This document shows, one piece after another, positions 1 to 7,883 of a stretch of 64,000 bases of DNA. The notes beneath the pieces are model-generated. The model searched no databases and had not been told where the DNA came from. It saw only the letters and a program-made list of their open reading frames with translations. A program made the translations under genes and the position numbers. The number at the start of each line of letters is the position of its first letter. Position 1 is the first letter of the stretch. Source of the stretch: Thermodesulfobacterium hydrogeniphilum (lineage in GTDB: Bacteria > Desulfobacterota > Thermodesulfobacteria > Thermodesulfobacteriales > Thermodesulfobacteriaceae); NCBI RefSeq assembly GCF_000746255.1, contig NZ_JQKW01000006.1, positions 62,001 through 126,000 of the forward strand, written 5' to 3'.

Positions 1-361
1 ATTTAATAACTTCTTCCCAGGGAATTTGCCTTAATACTTCTTTTGTATTTTTATCAATTATTTTAAAAATAGGCATATTTAAATCTCTGTCTATTTCTAC
101 TTTAAGTTCTTTTTCAAGAGGATTTAACCGCCGATTTAAAATTTCTAAAAATTTATTTAATTTTTGAGGATTTTTAAAGAGCTTTTTAAAGAATACGTCA
201 TCTTTTTGGGAATTTTTAAAAAGATTATTAGTTTTGTTTGGCAAAGGGGTATTGGTTTGAGAAGCATCAACATTTTTATTATATTTGATTACTTTTAAAT
301 TCTTATTTTGAACAGAAATACTTAAATTTGAGATATTTATTTCAGCTTTTTTTATCTCCAT
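1..361 (-). CDS. flaG: FlaG family flagellar protein, C-terminus cut by window edge
   Basis: The reverse strand reads an uninterrupted frame from ATG at 361 to the window edge (120 codons visible). The first 70 residues are a polar, Asn/Lys-rich leader. The end carries the FlaG signature: an alternating beta-strand segment with ELKVEIDRD, then KIIDKNTKEVLRQIP and WEEV. FlaG proteins are small flagellar filament-associated proteins that affect filament length, usually encoded beside flagellin or fliD. The gene is behind a sigma-28 promoter at 393-419. Its ribosome-binding site (AAGGAG) lies inside a small inverted repeat. The last few residues and the 3' neighbours lie outside the window. The family call is firm from the C-terminal motif. 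Confidence 0.85.
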   Translation of the reverse strand, partial: MEIKKAEINISNLSISVQNKNLKVIKYNKNVDASQTNTPLPNKTNNLFKNSQKDDVFFKKLFKNPQKLNKFLEILNRRLNPLEKELKVEIDRDLNMPIFKIIDKNTKEVLRQIPWEEVIK

Positions 362-392
362 AGGAGTAAACTCCTTTTCTTCTCATTCTATA

Positions 393-419
393 TTATCGGA
401 TAAAATTAAAAAAACTTAA
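393..419 (-). promoter_or_regulatory. Sigma-28 (FliA) promoter of flaG
   Basis: On the minus strand the -35 element TTAAGTTT (419-412) and the -10 element TCCGATAA (400-393) are separated by exactly 11 bases. The sigma-28 consensus is TAAAGTTT-N11-GCCGATAA. The -10 lies about 30 bases before the flaG start. FliA itself is encoded in this window (18998-19738). Confidence 0.85.
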
Positions 420-547
420 GAGGTAATTTTAAAAATTTTGAAAAATTTTTAAAATAGATTTTAAAAGGGTTTACAAATTTTAAAAATAAATTAAAAATTT
501 AGAATTTAATTTTATAAAAAATTAAACTCAATAAAAAGGAGCCGGTC

Positions 548-1468
548 ATGAAATTAAGACATTTTATAAGAGTTTGGAACCTATCTAAAGAAGAGACTTT
601 TAAAATTATAAATAGAGCTTTGGAATTGAAAAAAAATAAAAAATGGGAGAGAAAATTTGTAGGAAAAATTTTAGGTTTAATATTTGAAAAACCTTCAACC
701 CGGACAAGAATTTCTTTTGAATCAGCTATGATAAAATGGGGAGGAAGTGCTATATATCTTTCTTATAAAGATTTACAATTAAGTAGAGGTGAGCCTATAA
801 AAGATACTGCCAGAGTTCTTTCAAGGTATGTTCAAGCTGTTGTTTTAAGAACTTATAAACAGGAAACCATAGAAGAGTTTGCTAAATATGCTTCTATTCC
901 TGTAATAAATGGACTTTCAGATAGATATCATCCCTGTCAGGCCTTATCAGATGTTATGACAGTTTTAGAAAAGGGTAAGGATCTTTTTAATAGCAAAATT
1001 GTATGGATAGGAGATGGAAATAATGTAGCCCAGTCTTGGGTAGAAACTGCAGCTTTATTAGGTTTTAAATTTTATTTAGCCTGTCCACCTGGTTTTGAAC
1101 CAGATCCAGAGTTATTAAAAGAAGCTAAAAAGAGATATAAAACAGAAATAACTATTTCAAATGATCCTAAGGAAATAATAAAAGATGCAGATGTAATAAA
1201 TACAGATGTTTGGGTAAGTATGGGACAGGAAGGAGAAAGTGAAGAAAGACAAAGAGTTTTTAAACCTTTTCAAATTAACAAAGAGCTTTTAAAACTTGCT
1301 AAACCGGATGCTATAGTTTTACATTGTTTACCTGCTCATAGAGGAGAAGAAATAACAGAAGAGGTATTGGAAGGTTCTAAATCTGTAGTTTGGAATCAAG
1401 CTGAAAACAAAATGTGGCTTCATATGGCTTTGCTTGAATTTTTATTAGAAAGTGTTAAAATTTTTTAG
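548..1468 (+). CDS. argF: Ornithine carbamoyltransferase
   Basis: This enzyme condenses carbamoyl phosphate with ornithine to citrulline in cytoplasmic arginine biosynthesis. The 306-residue length is typical. It has the carbamoyl-phosphate loop STRTR at 50-54, HPCQ at 128-131, the ornithine-binding SMG loop near 224 (DVWVSMGQE) and the catalytic HCLPAHRG at 259-266. The SMG loop and HCLP motif separate it from aspartate carbamoyltransferase. The ATG follows an AAAAAGGAG ribosome site. The gene is first in a run of same-strand genes and is followed after 23 bases by an FKBP gene. The 186 bases upstream, shared with flaG, are almost pure A/T, so no confident sigma-70 promoter can be picked. 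Confidence 0.95.
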   Translation: MKLRHFIRVWNLSKEETFKIINRALELKKNKKWERKFVGKILGLIFEKPSTRTRISFESAMIKWGGSAIYLSYKDLQLSRGEPIKDTARVLSRYVQAVVLRTYKQETIEEFAKYASIPVINGLSDRYHPCQALSDVMTVLEKGKDLFNSKIVWIGDGNNVAQSWVETAALLGFKFYLACPPGFEPDPELLKEAKKRYKTEITISNDPKEIIKDADVINTDVWVSMGQEGESEERQRVFKPFQINKELLKLAKPDAIVLHCLPAHRGEEITEEVLEGSKSVVWNQAENKMWLHMALLEFLLESVKIF

Positions 1469-1491
1469 TAAATAAATTAAGGAGGTAAAGA

Positions 1492-1977
1492 ATGGAAGAC
1501 TTTGTAAAAAAAGATTTTTTTGTGAAAATCAAGTATCAGATGAAACTTAAGGGAGAAAAAGCTCCAGAATGGTTTTCCCAAATTTATGAAACTTCTTTTA
1601 TTTTGGGAAGAGAGCCTCTTCCCCAAATAATAGAAGAAAACATTTTTGATAAAAAAGCAGGAGATATCATAGAATTAGTAATACCTCCAGAATCTGCTTA
1701 TGGTCCTCATTTACCTCATTTGATAAGAGAAATAGATATAAATTCTTTAAAGCATCCTGAAAGACTAAAAGTAGGAGAATGGTATGAGGAAGTAAGCCCT
1801 TATGGTTCAAGAACAAGTTTTAAAGTTTTGGAAATAAAAGAGGACAAAGTAAAAGCAGATTTTAATCATCCTGCAGCTGGGAAAGAAGTGATTATGAAGA
1901 TAGAGATTTTAGAAGCAAGACCTGCTACAGCTTATGAAATATTATCTGCCGAGATTAAAGCTTGTAGCGGAGGTTGA
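1492..1977 (+). CDS. slyD: SlyD-type FKBP peptidyl-prolyl cis-trans isomerase
   Basis: This 161-residue protein is a cytoplasmic prolyl isomerase and chaperone of the SlyD class. The FKBP half begins with a beta strand (VKIKYQMKL), has the substrate-pocket segment PPESAYG near 61-67, and is interrupted by the insert-in-flap domain (about 70-120). The SlyD hallmark DFNHPAAGKE follows near 120-130. The long His-rich metal-binding tail of E. coli SlyD is absent; the chain ends in ACSGG. A strong AGGAGG site precedes the ATG. It sits between argF and two peptide-transport ATPases without obvious functional coupling. Confidence 0.85.
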   Translation: MEDFVKKDFFVKIKYQMKLKGEKAPEWFSQIYETSFILGREPLPQIIEENIFDKKAGDIIELVIPPESAYGPHLPHLIREIDINSLKHPERLKVGEWYEEVSPYGSRTSFKVLEIKEDKVKADFNHPAAGKEVIMKIEILEARPATAYEILSAEIKACSGG

Positions 1978-1991
1978 GCTCGCTAATTTAA

Positions 1992-2010
1992 CTCAAACAG
2001 GTTGTTTGAG
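1992..2010 (+). other. Short inverted repeat before the first ABC ATPase gene
   Basis: CTCAAAC and GTTTGAG form a perfect 7-base-pair stem with a five-base loop in the slyD/ABC-ATPase gap. No T-run follows, so it is not a canonical terminator. It covers the alternative TTG start at 2002 and ends 15 bases before the preferred ATG at 2026. Its function is unknown. Confidence 0.4.
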
Positions 2011-2025
2011 AATAGAGCTTATAGA

Positions 2026-2994
2026 ATGCCTTTTTTAGAAGTTAAAGATCTGATTATAGGTCTTAAAAAGAGGAATATACCTTTAATAGATAAGGTTTCC
2101 TTTACTTTAGAAAAAGGAGAAATCTTAGGTATATTAGGAGAAAGCGGTTGTGGAAAATCCTTAACAGGGTTTTCACTTTTAAGACTTTTCCCCTCAGGTG
2201 TTAGCTATTATTCAGGAAAAGTTTTAATTGATAACATAGATCTTTATTCTTTATCAGAAAAAGAATTATCTAAGATTAGAGGGAAAAAAGTGGCTATTAT
2301 TTTACAAGATCCTTTAAGTTCTTTGAATCCAGTTTTAACCATAGGGGAACAAATAGCAGAGGTTTTAAAACATCACTTTAATCTAAATTCAAAAAATAGA
2401 AGAGAAAGGATTTATGAATTATTAAAAGAAGTAGGAATTTCTGAACCAGAAATAAGAGCCAAAAGTTATCCTCATCAGCTTTCTGGTGGTTTAAGACAAA
2501 GAGCCATGATTGCTATGGCTTTAGCAGGAGAACCTGAACTTTTAGTAGCAGATGAACCTACAACTGCCTTAGATTTAACTTTACAAATTCAAATTTTGGA
2601 ACTTTTAAAGGATTTAAATCAAAAAAAATCTTTAACAATAGTATTTATTTCGCATGATTTAGGAGTGGTTAGATGGATCTCTGATAAAATTGCGGTTTTT
2701 TATGCTGGAGAAATAGTAGAAATTGCCTCTACTGAAGAAGTCTTTAATAATCCTTTACATCCTTATACTCAAGCTTTGATAGAATCGTATCCACGAGAAG
2801 GAAAAATAAGAAAAATATTAAAAGGATCACCTGTAAATTTACTTCAAAAGCCTTCAGGATGTCGTTATTTTGAAAGATGTGAAAATCCTTGCAAAGAGGG
2901 TAAAAATATCCATCCAGACTTAATCAATGCAGGGAAAAATCATTGGGTAAGGTGCTTTAAGTATGGAAATGTCTCAGTTTTTGGTAGAAATTAA
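2026..2994 (+). CDS. Oligopeptide/dipeptide ABC transporter ATPase (DppD/OppD type)
   Basis: This is a cytoplasmic ATPase subunit of a peptide/nickel-type ABC importer. Counting from ATG 2026 it has Walker A GESGCGKS near residue 40, the Q-loop LQDP near 97, the signature LSGGLRQR near 153, Walker B LLVADEPTT near 174 and the H-loop ISHD near 211. A C-terminal oligopeptide-binding extension contains a Cys pattern (CRYFERCENPC). An in-frame TTG at 2002 would add eight residues, but the family N-terminus (FLEVKDL) fits ATG 2026 and neither start has a strong Shine-Dalgarno. The partner ATPase overlaps it by 32 bases. No permease or binding-protein gene is nearby, so the substrate is undetermined. 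Confidence 0.88.
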   Translation: MPFLEVKDLIIGLKKRNIPLIDKVSFTLEKGEILGILGESGCGKSLTGFSLLRLFPSGVSYYSGKVLIDNIDLYSLSEKELSKIRGKKVAIILQDPLSSLNPVLTIGEQIAEVLKHHFNLNSKNRRERIYELLKEVGISEPEIRAKSYPHQLSGGLRQRAMIAMALAGEPELLVADEPTTALDLTLQIQILELLKDLNQKKSLTIVFISHDLGVVRWISDKIAVFYAGEIVEIASTEEVFNNPLHPYTQALIESYPREGKIRKILKGSPVNLLQKPSGCRYFERCENPCKEGKNIHPDLINAGKNHWVRCFKYGNVSVFGRN

Positions 2995-3928
2995 GAATGT
3001 ATGGAAAAGTTACGAAATAAGAAGTTTCTGGTTTAAAAAACAAAAATTCTATGCTCTTTTGGATGTTAGTTTAAAAATTAGTAAAGGTGAGGTTATTGGA
3101 ATTTTAGGAGAAAGTGGTTGTGGGAAAACCACCTTAGGGAAAATTATTTTGGACTTGGAAAAACCTGATAAAGGAGAAGTTTTCTGGTTCGGAAAAAATT
3201 TAAAATATATAAGCCGCAGGGAATATAAATCTCTTAGGTCTAAAATTCAGGCTGTTTTTCAAGATCCTTATTCTTCTTTAAATCCTCGCTATAAAATAAA
3301 AGATATATTGTTAGAACCTTATTTTATCTGTATAGAAAATAATAAAAAAAAAGGATTGGAAAAGGCGAAAGAATTATTAAATCAAGTAGGGCTTGATCAG
3401 AATGTTTTAAATGAATACCCTCATGCTTTAAGTGGAGGTCAAAGACAAAGGGTGGCTTTAGCAAGGGCCCTTATGGTTTCTCCAGATTTAATAGTGCTTG
3501 ATGAGCCAACCTCAGCCCTTGATATGACTATCCAATCTCAGATTTTAGAACTTTTAAAGAATTTTAAAGAAAAAATAGGTTTAAGCTATTTTCTAATAAG
3601 CCATTCCTTACCTGTGGTTTTTTATCTTTCTGATTGGATTATAATTATGTACTTAGGAAAAATAGTAGAGATTTGTAAAAAGGAATTTTTTAATTCAGTT
3701 GATCATCATCCTTATACTTTGATGCTTTTAGAAGCCCATCTTGATCCATTTTCTAAGAAACCCCCCTTTAAAAAAGAGATAAAAGGAGAAGTTCCAAGTG
3801 CTTTATTTAGACCTTCTGGTTGTGTTTTTTATTCTCGCTGTAAAGAAAGACAAAAAATGTGTTTGAAAAAATCTCCGAAATTAAGAAAAATCAACAATTT
3901 ACAATATATAGCCTGTTTTAAAAGATAA
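2963..3928 (+). CDS. Oligopeptide/dipeptide ABC transporter ATPase (DppF/OppF type)
   Basis: This second peptide-type ABC ATPase presumably forms a heterodimer with the product of the preceding gene. Visible motifs are Walker A GESGCGKT (about residue 49), the Q-loop FQDPYSSLNPR (about 101), the signature LSGGQRQR (about 155), Walker B LIVLDEPTSALD and the ISHS switch. The C-terminal family extension carries CVFYSRCKERQKMC, a Cys-rich pattern seen in this ATPase family. The start overlaps the end of the upstream gene, which implies translational coupling. No transmembrane partners are encoded in the window, so the transporter is incomplete here. A long A/T-rich gap leading to dnaA follows. 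Confidence 0.88.
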   Translation: MEMSQFLVEIKNVWKSYEIRSFWFKKQKFYALLDVSLKISKGEVIGILGESGCGKTTLGKIILDLEKPDKGEVFWFGKNLKYISRREYKSLRSKIQAVFQDPYSSLNPRYKIKDILLEPYFICIENNKKKGLEKAKELLNQVGLDQNVLNEYPHALSGGQRQRVALARALMVSPDLIVLDEPTSALDMTIQSQILELLKNFKEKIGLSYFLISHSLPVVFYLSDWIIIMYLGKIVEICKKEFFNSVDHHPYTLMLLEAHLDPFSKKPPFKKEIKGEVPSALFRPSGCVFYSRCKERQKMCLKKSPKLRKINNLQYIACFKR

Positions 3929-3936
3929 AATCTCCC

Positions 3937-3967
3937 ATTTTTAACTTGCTCATTTAAAGTTAAAAAT
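3937..3967 (+). terminator. Possible A/T-only terminator hairpin after the ABC ATPase pair
   Basis: ATTTTTAACTT (3937-3947) and AAGTTAAAAAT (3957-3967) are perfectly complementary over 11 bases with a nine-base loop, starting 9 bases after the stop codon. The stem has very little G/C and only a short T-run follows. It may end the transcript, but it would be weak in a thermophile. Confidence 0.35.
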
Positions 3968-4280
3968 TTAAATTAAAGAAAAAAAGAGAAAATTAAAGAA
4001 AAAACAAAAAAGTTAAAGATTTAAAAAAATAATTTTTTAGAATTCTGAAAATATAGGTTTATCTGATATAGAAATAATGAGCATTTTAGAAATACAATAT
4101 ATTTAACCTATTGATTTATTGTAATTTTTAAAATTTAAAATAGAAATTCAAAATTTCTTTTAATCATTTTTTTTTAAATTTGCATAAATAGAATTTTTAA
4201 TTATCCTTATTTAAAAAGATTCAGTTAAATTATTATCATTTTTTTAATAAAAAGCCTGTAATAGGTAGGGGGATATTATT
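3968..4280. other. A/T-rich intergenic region upstream of dnaA
   Basis: No ORF, tRNA or convincing promoter is visible in this roughly 310-base stretch. It is strongly A/T-rich and contains direct repeats of AATTAAAGAAAAAA around 3971-4004. No DnaA box matching TTATCCACA or TTATACACA was found on either strand; the nearest, TTATCCTTA at 4201-4209, has two mismatches. It could be a replication-origin unwinding region because of its place beside dnaA, but the sequence alone does not support an oriC call. Confidence 0.4.
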
Positions 4281-5636
4281 ATGTCTATTATTTGGGAAAG
4301 GATAAAAGGCAGAATTAAAGAGCTTTTACCTGAAGCAATTTTTAAGGTCTGGTTTAGTTCTTTAAAAGGAGAAATAATAGAACAAAAATTGATTTTACAG
4401 GTTCCCAATGAGTTTACTAAAAACTGGATAAATGAAAATTATAAAGATCTTTTAAATAAAATTTTAACTGAATTTAATATTCAAGATATTGAATTTTTTA
4501 TAAGTGAAACTCCCAAAGCAGAGCAGCTTATACTTCCCTATAATCCCGTTAATCTTATTGGAAGAAGATTAAGTCCTAAATATACCTTTGAAGATTTTGT
4601 AGTGGGTAAATGTAATGAATTCGCTTATAATGTATGTTATCAGGTAGCAGAAGAGAGACCAAAAAGTTATCTTATTTATCTTTATGGAAATTTTGGTCTT
4701 GGTAAAACCCACCTTACTCAAGCAGTAGGTAATGGTCTTTTTAGAAGAGGTTTTAATAAAGTTTATTATCTAACTGCTCAAGATTTTCTTAATTATATGA
4801 TAAAGTATCTTCGTTCTGGTATGATAGAAAGTTTTAAAGAAAAATTTAAGGAACACTGTGATGTACTTCTTCTTGAAGGGATTCATTTCTTTGCAGGAAA
4901 AGAATATACTCAAAATGAACTGGCTTTTTTACTTGATTATCTTCTTGATCAAGGAAAAACCATAATATTTACTTCTTTGAAACTTCCTCAGGAGATGCAA
5001 AAATTAGATAATAGTTTAAAATCAAGACTTAATTCAGCTCTTATAATTAGACTGAATACTCCAGATTTTTCTACCAGAAAGAAAATCATAAGACATAAAG
5101 CTAAAAAGATGGGATATAATTTACCTTATGAAGTGGTGGAATATTTAGCTCGTCAAATAAGAGGAGATGTAAGACAGCTTGAAAGTGCTGTTTTAGGTTT
5201 AATTGCAAGAGCTTCTTTACTTAAAGAACCTGTGTCTTTAACCTTGGCTAAGGAACTTGTAAATGAATTGGGAATTCAAGAAGATAAAGATCAGGTTGAT
5301 CTAATTATAGAAACTACTTGTAAATTTTTTGGTATAGGAAAAGAGGATCTTTTTTCTTCTTCCAGAAAAAGAGAACTATCTACTTCCCGTCAAATAATAA
5401 TGTATATTTTAAGAAATAAGTTGAATAAACCACTTAAGGAAATATGTCAAATTTTTCAAAAACAGCATTCTACAATTATTTATAATCTTAAAACTCTGGA
5501 GCAAAAACTGCAAAAAGATATAACTTTAAAGATGAAGCTAAATTATCTTATAAAAGAAATATCAGAGGAATTGTCTGATAAGAATCCTGGTATAGAATAT
5601 AATGATATAAATGAAATCAAAACCAATACCATTTGA
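4281..5636 (+). CDS. dnaA: DnaA-type replication initiator, divergent
   Basis: The 451-residue protein has the full DnaA architecture. Domain I (about 1-70) carries the family WI/NxxFxxxW pattern (VPNEFTKNWI). The AAA+ domain starts with YTFEDFVVGKCNEFA (101-115). Walker A is GNFGLGKTH (136-144), the box VII arginine is in LKSRL (246-250) and sensor II is GDVRQLE (295-301). Domain IV has the helix-turn-helix with KQHSTI (394-399). Oddities: Walker B reads VLLLEG (195-200) where DnaA normally has LLIDD, and the signature helix has KQHST in place of RDHST. It may be the initiator or a DnaA paralogue. There is no dnaN neighbour. Its last 26 bases overlap the next gene. Confidence 0.88.
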   Translation: MSIIWERIKGRIKELLPEAIFKVWFSSLKGEIIEQKLILQVPNEFTKNWINENYKDLLNKILTEFNIQDIEFFISETPKAEQLILPYNPVNLIGRRLSPKYTFEDFVVGKCNEFAYNVCYQVAEERPKSYLIYLYGNFGLGKTHLTQAVGNGLFRRGFNKVYYLTAQDFLNYMIKYLRSGMIESFKEKFKEHCDVLLLEGIHFFAGKEYTQNELAFLLDYLLDQGKTIIFTSLKLPQEMQKLDNSLKSRLNSALIIRLNTPDFSTRKKIIRHKAKKMGYNLPYEVVEYLARQIRGDVRQLESAVLGLIARASLLKEPVSLTLAKELVNELGIQEDKDQVDLIIETTCKFFGIGKEDLFSSSRKRELSTSRQIIMYILRNKLNKPLKEICQIFQKQHSTIIYNLKTLEQKLQKDITLKMKLNYLIKEISEELSDKNPGIEYNDINEIKTNTI

Positions 5637-6999
5637 ATTTATAAAAAGTTTAGAAAAGCTTCTTGGGAAGGATTGGGTTCTTACTAAGGAATCTGATTTA
5701 TTAGCTTATTCTTATGATTCCTCCTCTTTGATAAAAATTCCTTCTGCTGTTGCTTTTCCAGAAAAAAAAGAAGAAGTAATAGAGATTTTAAAACTTGCAC
5801 AAAAGTATAAAGTTCCTATTATTTCTCGTGGAGCAGGGACAGCAACAACAGGAAGTCCTTTAGCTCATAAAGGTGGGTTAGTACTTTGTTTTAGTAGAAT
5901 GAATAGAATTTTAGAACTGAATGAAGAAGAGAGAATTGTTATAGTAGAACCCGGGGTTTTAAATGGAGATCTTAAAAAGTTTTTAAAAAAATATGGTTTT
6001 TTTTATCCTCCTGATCCTGCAAGCTTTGCTTATTCAACTATAGGAGGAAATGTAGCTACAGGTGCAGGTGGTCCTAAGTGTTTTAAATATGGAACTACCA
6101 AGGATTATGTTTTAGCTTTAGAAGTAGTTTTACCAGGAGGAAAAGTTTTAAAAACCGCTCCTTATACTTTAAAAGCAGCTGTATTCTATAATATTACTCC
6201 TCTTTTTGTAGGTTCAGAAGGAACCCTTGGTGTTTTTACAGAAATTGTACTAAAGATTATTCCTTTACCAGAAAAAAGACTTTTATTTCTTTCTGCACAT
6301 AAAAAAGAGGAAAAGCCTTTGGAAATTATTTCTCAGCTTTTAAAAAATAAAGTTACTCCTGCTTCTGCAGAATTTGTAGATAAAACCACTTTTTTAGCTC
6401 TTTTAAATTCCAAACAAAAGGATTTATTGAAAAATTTTGCTAATTTTAAAGCTCTTTTATTTTTGGAACTTGATGGAGAAGAAAGTGCTGTTGATAAAGA
6501 AAAATCAAAAGTAGAAAAATTTTATAATGATTTAGGAATTTTTTATATAAAGGCAGAAGAGGAAGAAGAAATAGAGAGATTGTGGGATATAAGAAGAGCT
6601 ATATCTCCTGCATTGAAAATTTTAGGAGAAAAAAAGATTGCTGATGATGTAGTAGTTCCCAGGAGATTTATGAAGGAACTTTTATTTAGAATAAGGAAGA
6701 TAGAAGAAGAAACAGGACTTAATATTTGTTGTTTTGGACATGCAGGAGATGGAAATTTTCATGTAAATATTCTTTTTAATCCTGAAAAAGAAAAAATAGC
6801 CTTGAAAGTAAGGGAGGAAATTATAAAGGAGGTTCTTTCTCTTGAAGGAACAATTTCAGGAGAACATGGGATAGGCTATACTAAAAAGAGTTTTGTTAGC
6901 TGGGAGCTTTCCCCTTTTCAAATAGAAATAATGAAAAAGCTTAAAAAAGTTTTTGATCCAGATGGTATTTTAAATCCTCATATTAAAATTCCTGATTAG
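5611..6999 (+). CDS. FAD-linked oxidase, GlcD / D-lactate dehydrogenase family
   Basis: This 462-residue flavoprotein oxidises a 2-hydroxy acid such as glycolate or D-lactate. The N-terminal FAD-binding_4 domain contains VPIISRGAGTATTGSP (about 69-84) and the ADP-ribose loop STIGGNVATGAGG (about 144-156). The C-terminal FAD_oxidase_C domain contains VVPRRFM and the metal/substrate-site motifs FGHAGDGNFHVN and GEHGIG. No Fe-S (GlcF-like) partner follows, so the electron acceptor is unknown. The start lies inside the end of dnaA and has no strong Shine-Dalgarno, consistent with coupled translation. The substrate cannot be read from sequence alone. Confidence 0.87.
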   Translation: MKSKPIPFEFIKSLEKLLGKDWVLTKESDLLAYSYDSSSLIKIPSAVAFPEKKEEVIEILKLAQKYKVPIISRGAGTATTGSPLAHKGGLVLCFSRMNRILELNEEERIVIVEPGVLNGDLKKFLKKYGFFYPPDPASFAYSTIGGNVATGAGGPKCFKYGTTKDYVLALEVVLPGGKVLKTAPYTLKAAVFYNITPLFVGSEGTLGVFTEIVLKIIPLPEKRLLFLSAHKKEEKPLEIISQLLKNKVTPASAEFVDKTTFLALLNSKQKDLLKNFANFKALLFLELDGEESAVDKEKSKVEKFYNDLGIFYIKAEEEEEIERLWDIRRAISPALKILGEKKIADDVVVPRRFMKELLFRIRKIEEETGLNICCFGHAGDGNFHVNILFNPEKEKIALKVREEIIKEVLSLEGTISGEHGIGYTKKSFVSWELSPFQIEIMKKLKKVFDPDGILNPHIKIPD

Positions 7000-7013
7000 A
7001 GGAAAATTTTTAC

Positions 7014-7775
7014 ATGTCTCTCTATGACAAACTTAAAAGATTTATTGGAAGAGCAGTTTTTGGTTATGATATGCTTAAAGAAGGAGATTATATTATTGCA
7101 GCTCTTTCTGGAGGAGAGGATAGTTTGGTTTTGGCATATTTTTTAAGCGAGTGGCGTCAAAAGATGAGAATTAATTATAAAATTTTAGGTGTTCATTTAG
7201 ATATGAATTTTCCAAGAGATGAAGAAAGGTATCAAAAGGGTGTAGAATGGCTTAAAGATTTTTGTGAATCCTTAGAGATAGAATTTTATTATGAAAGAAC
7301 CAATTGCGGAAAGCAAGCTTTGGAGGTTTATGAAAAAAATATTACCAGTCCTTGTTTTGTATGTTCCTGGCATAGAAGAAAGTATCTTTTTAAATTGGCT
7401 GAAAAAACAGGAGCTAATAAAATAGCCTTTGGACATCATCAAGATGATATGTTAGTAACTTTTTTTATTAATATGTTTTATCATGGAGAATTGTCAACTA
7501 TTTTACCGGTTCAGGAGATGTTTAAAGGCAAGTTATATCTTATAAGACCACTTATTTTTGTAGAAAAGGACTTAATTTCTCGTTTTGTAAAAAGACAACA
7601 ATGGCAGATTTTAGAGAATCCCTGTCCATTTTCTCAACAAACTAAGAGAAAATTTATAGAAAATTTTTTAAGAGAGCACATTTATCCTTTGGGTAATAAA
7701 GTAAAAAAAAGCATTATAAATGCTATTTTTAATCCCAAATTAGAATATTTACCTTCTAAACCCAAGAAAAATTAA
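7014..7775 (+). CDS. TtcA-family tRNA thiolation ATPase (PP-loop)
   Basis: This is a 253-residue N-type ATP pyrophosphatase of the TtcA/TtuA class, enzymes that thiolate tRNA bases in the cytoplasm. The PP-loop is SGGEDS (32-37). A CxxC pair in PCFVC (about 115-119) and a further Cys in ENPCPF (about 205) match the three-cysteine Fe-S site of TtcA. KIAFGHHQDDMLVTFFINMF is very close to the TtcA adenylation motif, and IRPLIFVEKDLI to the following segment. TtcA (2-thiocytidine at tRNA position 32) is the best call, although thermophiles also use relatives for 2-thioribothymidine. A hairpin terminator follows at 7785-7811. Confidence 0.82.
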   Translation: MSLYDKLKRFIGRAVFGYDMLKEGDYIIAALSGGEDSLVLAYFLSEWRQKMRINYKILGVHLDMNFPRDEERYQKGVEWLKDFCESLEIEFYYERTNCGKQALEVYEKNITSPCFVCSWHRRKYLFKLAEKTGANKIAFGHHQDDMLVTFFINMFYHGELSTILPVQEMFKGKLYLIRPLIFVEKDLISRFVKRQQWQILENPCPFSQQTKRKFIENFLREHIYPLGNKVKKSIINAIFNPKLEYLPSKPKKN

Positions 7776-7784
7776 AACCTTCAT

Positions 7785-7811
7785 ATTACCACTTCGTAAG
7801 TGGTAATTTTT
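7785..7811 (+). terminator. Rho-independent terminator after the TtcA-like gene
   Basis: ATTACCACTT and AAGTGGTAAT form a perfect 10-base-pair stem with a three-base loop (CGT), running into five Ts. It lies 10 bases after the stop codon. Confidence 0.8.
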
Positions 7812-7819
7812 GGTAATTG

Positions 7820-7853
7820 TTGACAGGAAGAGGATGTATGATACATTTATAAT
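7820..7853 (+). promoter_or_regulatory. Candidate promoter of the TetR gene
   Basis: A perfect -35 hexamer TTGACA lies at 7820-7825. A perfect TATAAT lies at 7848-7853, but 22 bases away. TACATT at 7842-7847 gives a normal 16-base spacer. Either way, transcription would start at or just before the dyad at 7855-7872. Confidence 0.55.
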
Positions 7854-7854
7854 G

Positions 7855-7872
7855 TTAGTAAGCACTTACAAA
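7855..7872. promoter_or_regulatory. Dyad operator-like site before tetR
   Basis: The core GTAAG-CA-CTTAC (7858-7869) is a perfect five-base inverted repeat; flanking bases extend it imperfectly to TTAGTAAG/CTTACAAA. It sits between the -10 element and the GTG start, a usual place for autoregulation by a TetR repressor. That the neighbouring TetR binds it is inference. Confidence 0.5.
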
Positions 7873-7883
7873 TAGGGAAAGAA

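Noticed and set aside
3968-4280. Replication origin upstream of dnaA
   Set aside because: No consensus DnaA box was found on either strand; only A/T richness and short repeats are seen. GC skew over the genome would be needed.
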